In this document: positions 63,357-64,000 of the stretch, piece by piece
Layout of the letters: every line of letters starts with the position of its first letter
How positions within the stretch are numbered: the stretch's first letter is position 1
Assembly: GCF_007997075.1 (NCBI RefSeq)
Contig: NZ_VORS01000005.1
Coordinates: 1 to 64,000, forward strand
From: Polaribacter sp. IC073
GTDB taxonomy: Bacteria > Bacteroidota > Bacteroidia > Flavobacteriales > Flavobacteriaceae
Reading direction: 5' to 3'
DNA length: 64,000 nucleotides
Translations under genes and position numbers: made by a program
Notes under the pieces: generated by a model
Seen by the model: the letters and a program-made list of their open reading frames with translations, nothing else
What the model was told of the DNA's origin: nothing
The model's database searches: none

Positions 63357-64000
63357 ATGAAAAAAACGTACAACCTAACAATAGTATTGTTGCTGCTTTT
63401 GGTTGCGCAAAGTTCATTTGCTCAATTGAAGACGATTTCAGGAACTGTTACCGAAAAAGGGAGTAACATGCCTTTACCTGAGGTTAGTGTGTTTATCGAC
63501 CAAATTAATAAGGGAGATATAACTGACTTTGATGGTTTATATACTATAAAGGCTGAAGACTTAAAAGGAAAGACACTAACCTTTAGTTATCTTGGGTACA
63601 AAACAGTTGCGATTCAGTTGTCTGGAGAAAGCCAAGTAATAAACGCCATTTTAGAGCCAAACGCTACAAATCTTAATGAAATTGTTGTTACGGCTTTAGG
63701 GATTAAAAGAGAGTCTAAGGCTTTAGGCTATTCATTAACAAAAGTAGACGGAGATGATTTGTCTGCGGTGAAAAGTTCAAGTGCTGTAAATTCTTTACAA
63801 GGAAGAGTTGCGGGGGTTAATATTTCTTCAGGAAGTGGAGGAGCTGCAGGTTCTAGTAGAGTTATTATACGTGGTGCGAGTTCTTTAACAGGAAACAATC
63901 AGCCACTATATGTAATAGACGGAATTCCTGTTATTAATAACACGAATGGCTCTGTTGTGGGTGCAACAAATAATGCAACAGGAGATGGAGGAGATGATAT
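63357..64000 (+). CDS. SusC-family TonB-dependent transporter, N-terminal part (cut by window end)
   Basis: 214 codons are visible; the gene continues past the window edge. Signal peptide 1-21 ('LLLLLVAQSSFAQ'), carboxypeptidase-regulatory-like domain (about 25-100, 'GTVTEKGSNMPLPEVSVFID', 'FSYLGYKTVAIQL'), then the SusC plug start 'LNEIVVTALGIKRESKALGY' and 'LQGRVAGVNISSGSGGAAGS', 'IRGASSLTGNNQPLYVIDGI'. It should import an oligosaccharide with a SusD partner encoded beyond the edge. Control is probably by the divergent DeoR protein. Confidence 0.93.
   Translation, partial: MKKTYNLTIVLLLLLVAQSSFAQLKTISGTVTEKGSNMPLPEVSVFIDQINKGDITDFDGLYTIKAEDLKGKTLTFSYLGYKTVAIQLSGESQVINAILEPNATNLNEIVVTALGIKRESKALGYSLTKVDGDDLSAVKSSSAVNSLQGRVAGVNISSGSGGAAGSSRVIIRGASSLTGNNQPLYVIDGIPVINNTNGSVVGATNNATGDGGDD

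Overview
The window reads as a stretch of a marine Flavobacteriaceae chromosome (Bacteroidota), most like Polaribacter or a close relative. The evidence is low GC, SusC/SusD pairs, type IX secretion (T9SS) C-terminal sorting domains, a hybrid two-component system, a GLPGLI protein, a Bacteroidota-type haem-binding protein, and promoters of the flavobacterial form TTG-N17..19-TAnnTTTG. No rRNA, complete tRNA or CRISPR array was seen.

Region by region. 1-1200 is a decayed insertion zone: a frameshifted IS3-type OrfA with its terminal repeat, a frameshifted AraC/HTCS C-terminus, a dead IS3 OrfB C-terminus, and the last 21 bases of a tRNA-Asp followed by a terminator (probable attachment-site scar). 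1304-7340 is sugar metabolism: a GMC oxidoreductase with its gluconate-2-dehydrogenase-subunit-3-like partner, divergent from an exported GH2 beta-galactosidase. 7537-24634 looks like one functional unit: a propeller sensor kinase, a LytTR response regulator, a decayed second copy of that regulator, two near-identical direct-repeat operators (21-bp period), and then a three-gene operon for a tail-collar protein, a 2854-residue LamG/T9SS protein and a 966-residue protein with eight MBG-like repeats. 24714-38470 is a compact polysaccharide-utilisation locus: HTCS regulator, GH109-type exported oxidoreductase-fold glycosidase, SusC, SusD, and an FG-GAP/ASPIC lipoprotein.

38598-44968 holds an intact comM and, 4.6 kb away, a displaced second copy of its first 60 codons. 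Between them sits a very AT-rich three-gene insert: small secreted protein, GLPGLI protein, and TonB-receptor-like barrel. Its only consensus promoter contains a C10/G10 tract in the spacer, the layout expected of phase variation. 45060-58760 is mostly housekeeping on the minus strand: ppc, DsbD and TlpA-type redox proteins, tilS, a serine hydrolase, a pabB-type enzyme, a PagL-like barrel and lpd. 58896-64000 has a haem-binding protein, a glycosyltransferase, a GHL10 lipoprotein, a DeoR regulator with candidate direct-repeat operators, and the start of another SusC.

The two most promising systems are the LytTR-controlled giant surface-protein operon, with its duplicated and decayed regulator, and the comM-flanked, possibly phase-variable peptide/GLPGLI/receptor cassette. 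All functional statements rest on reading motifs by eye; no database search was run.
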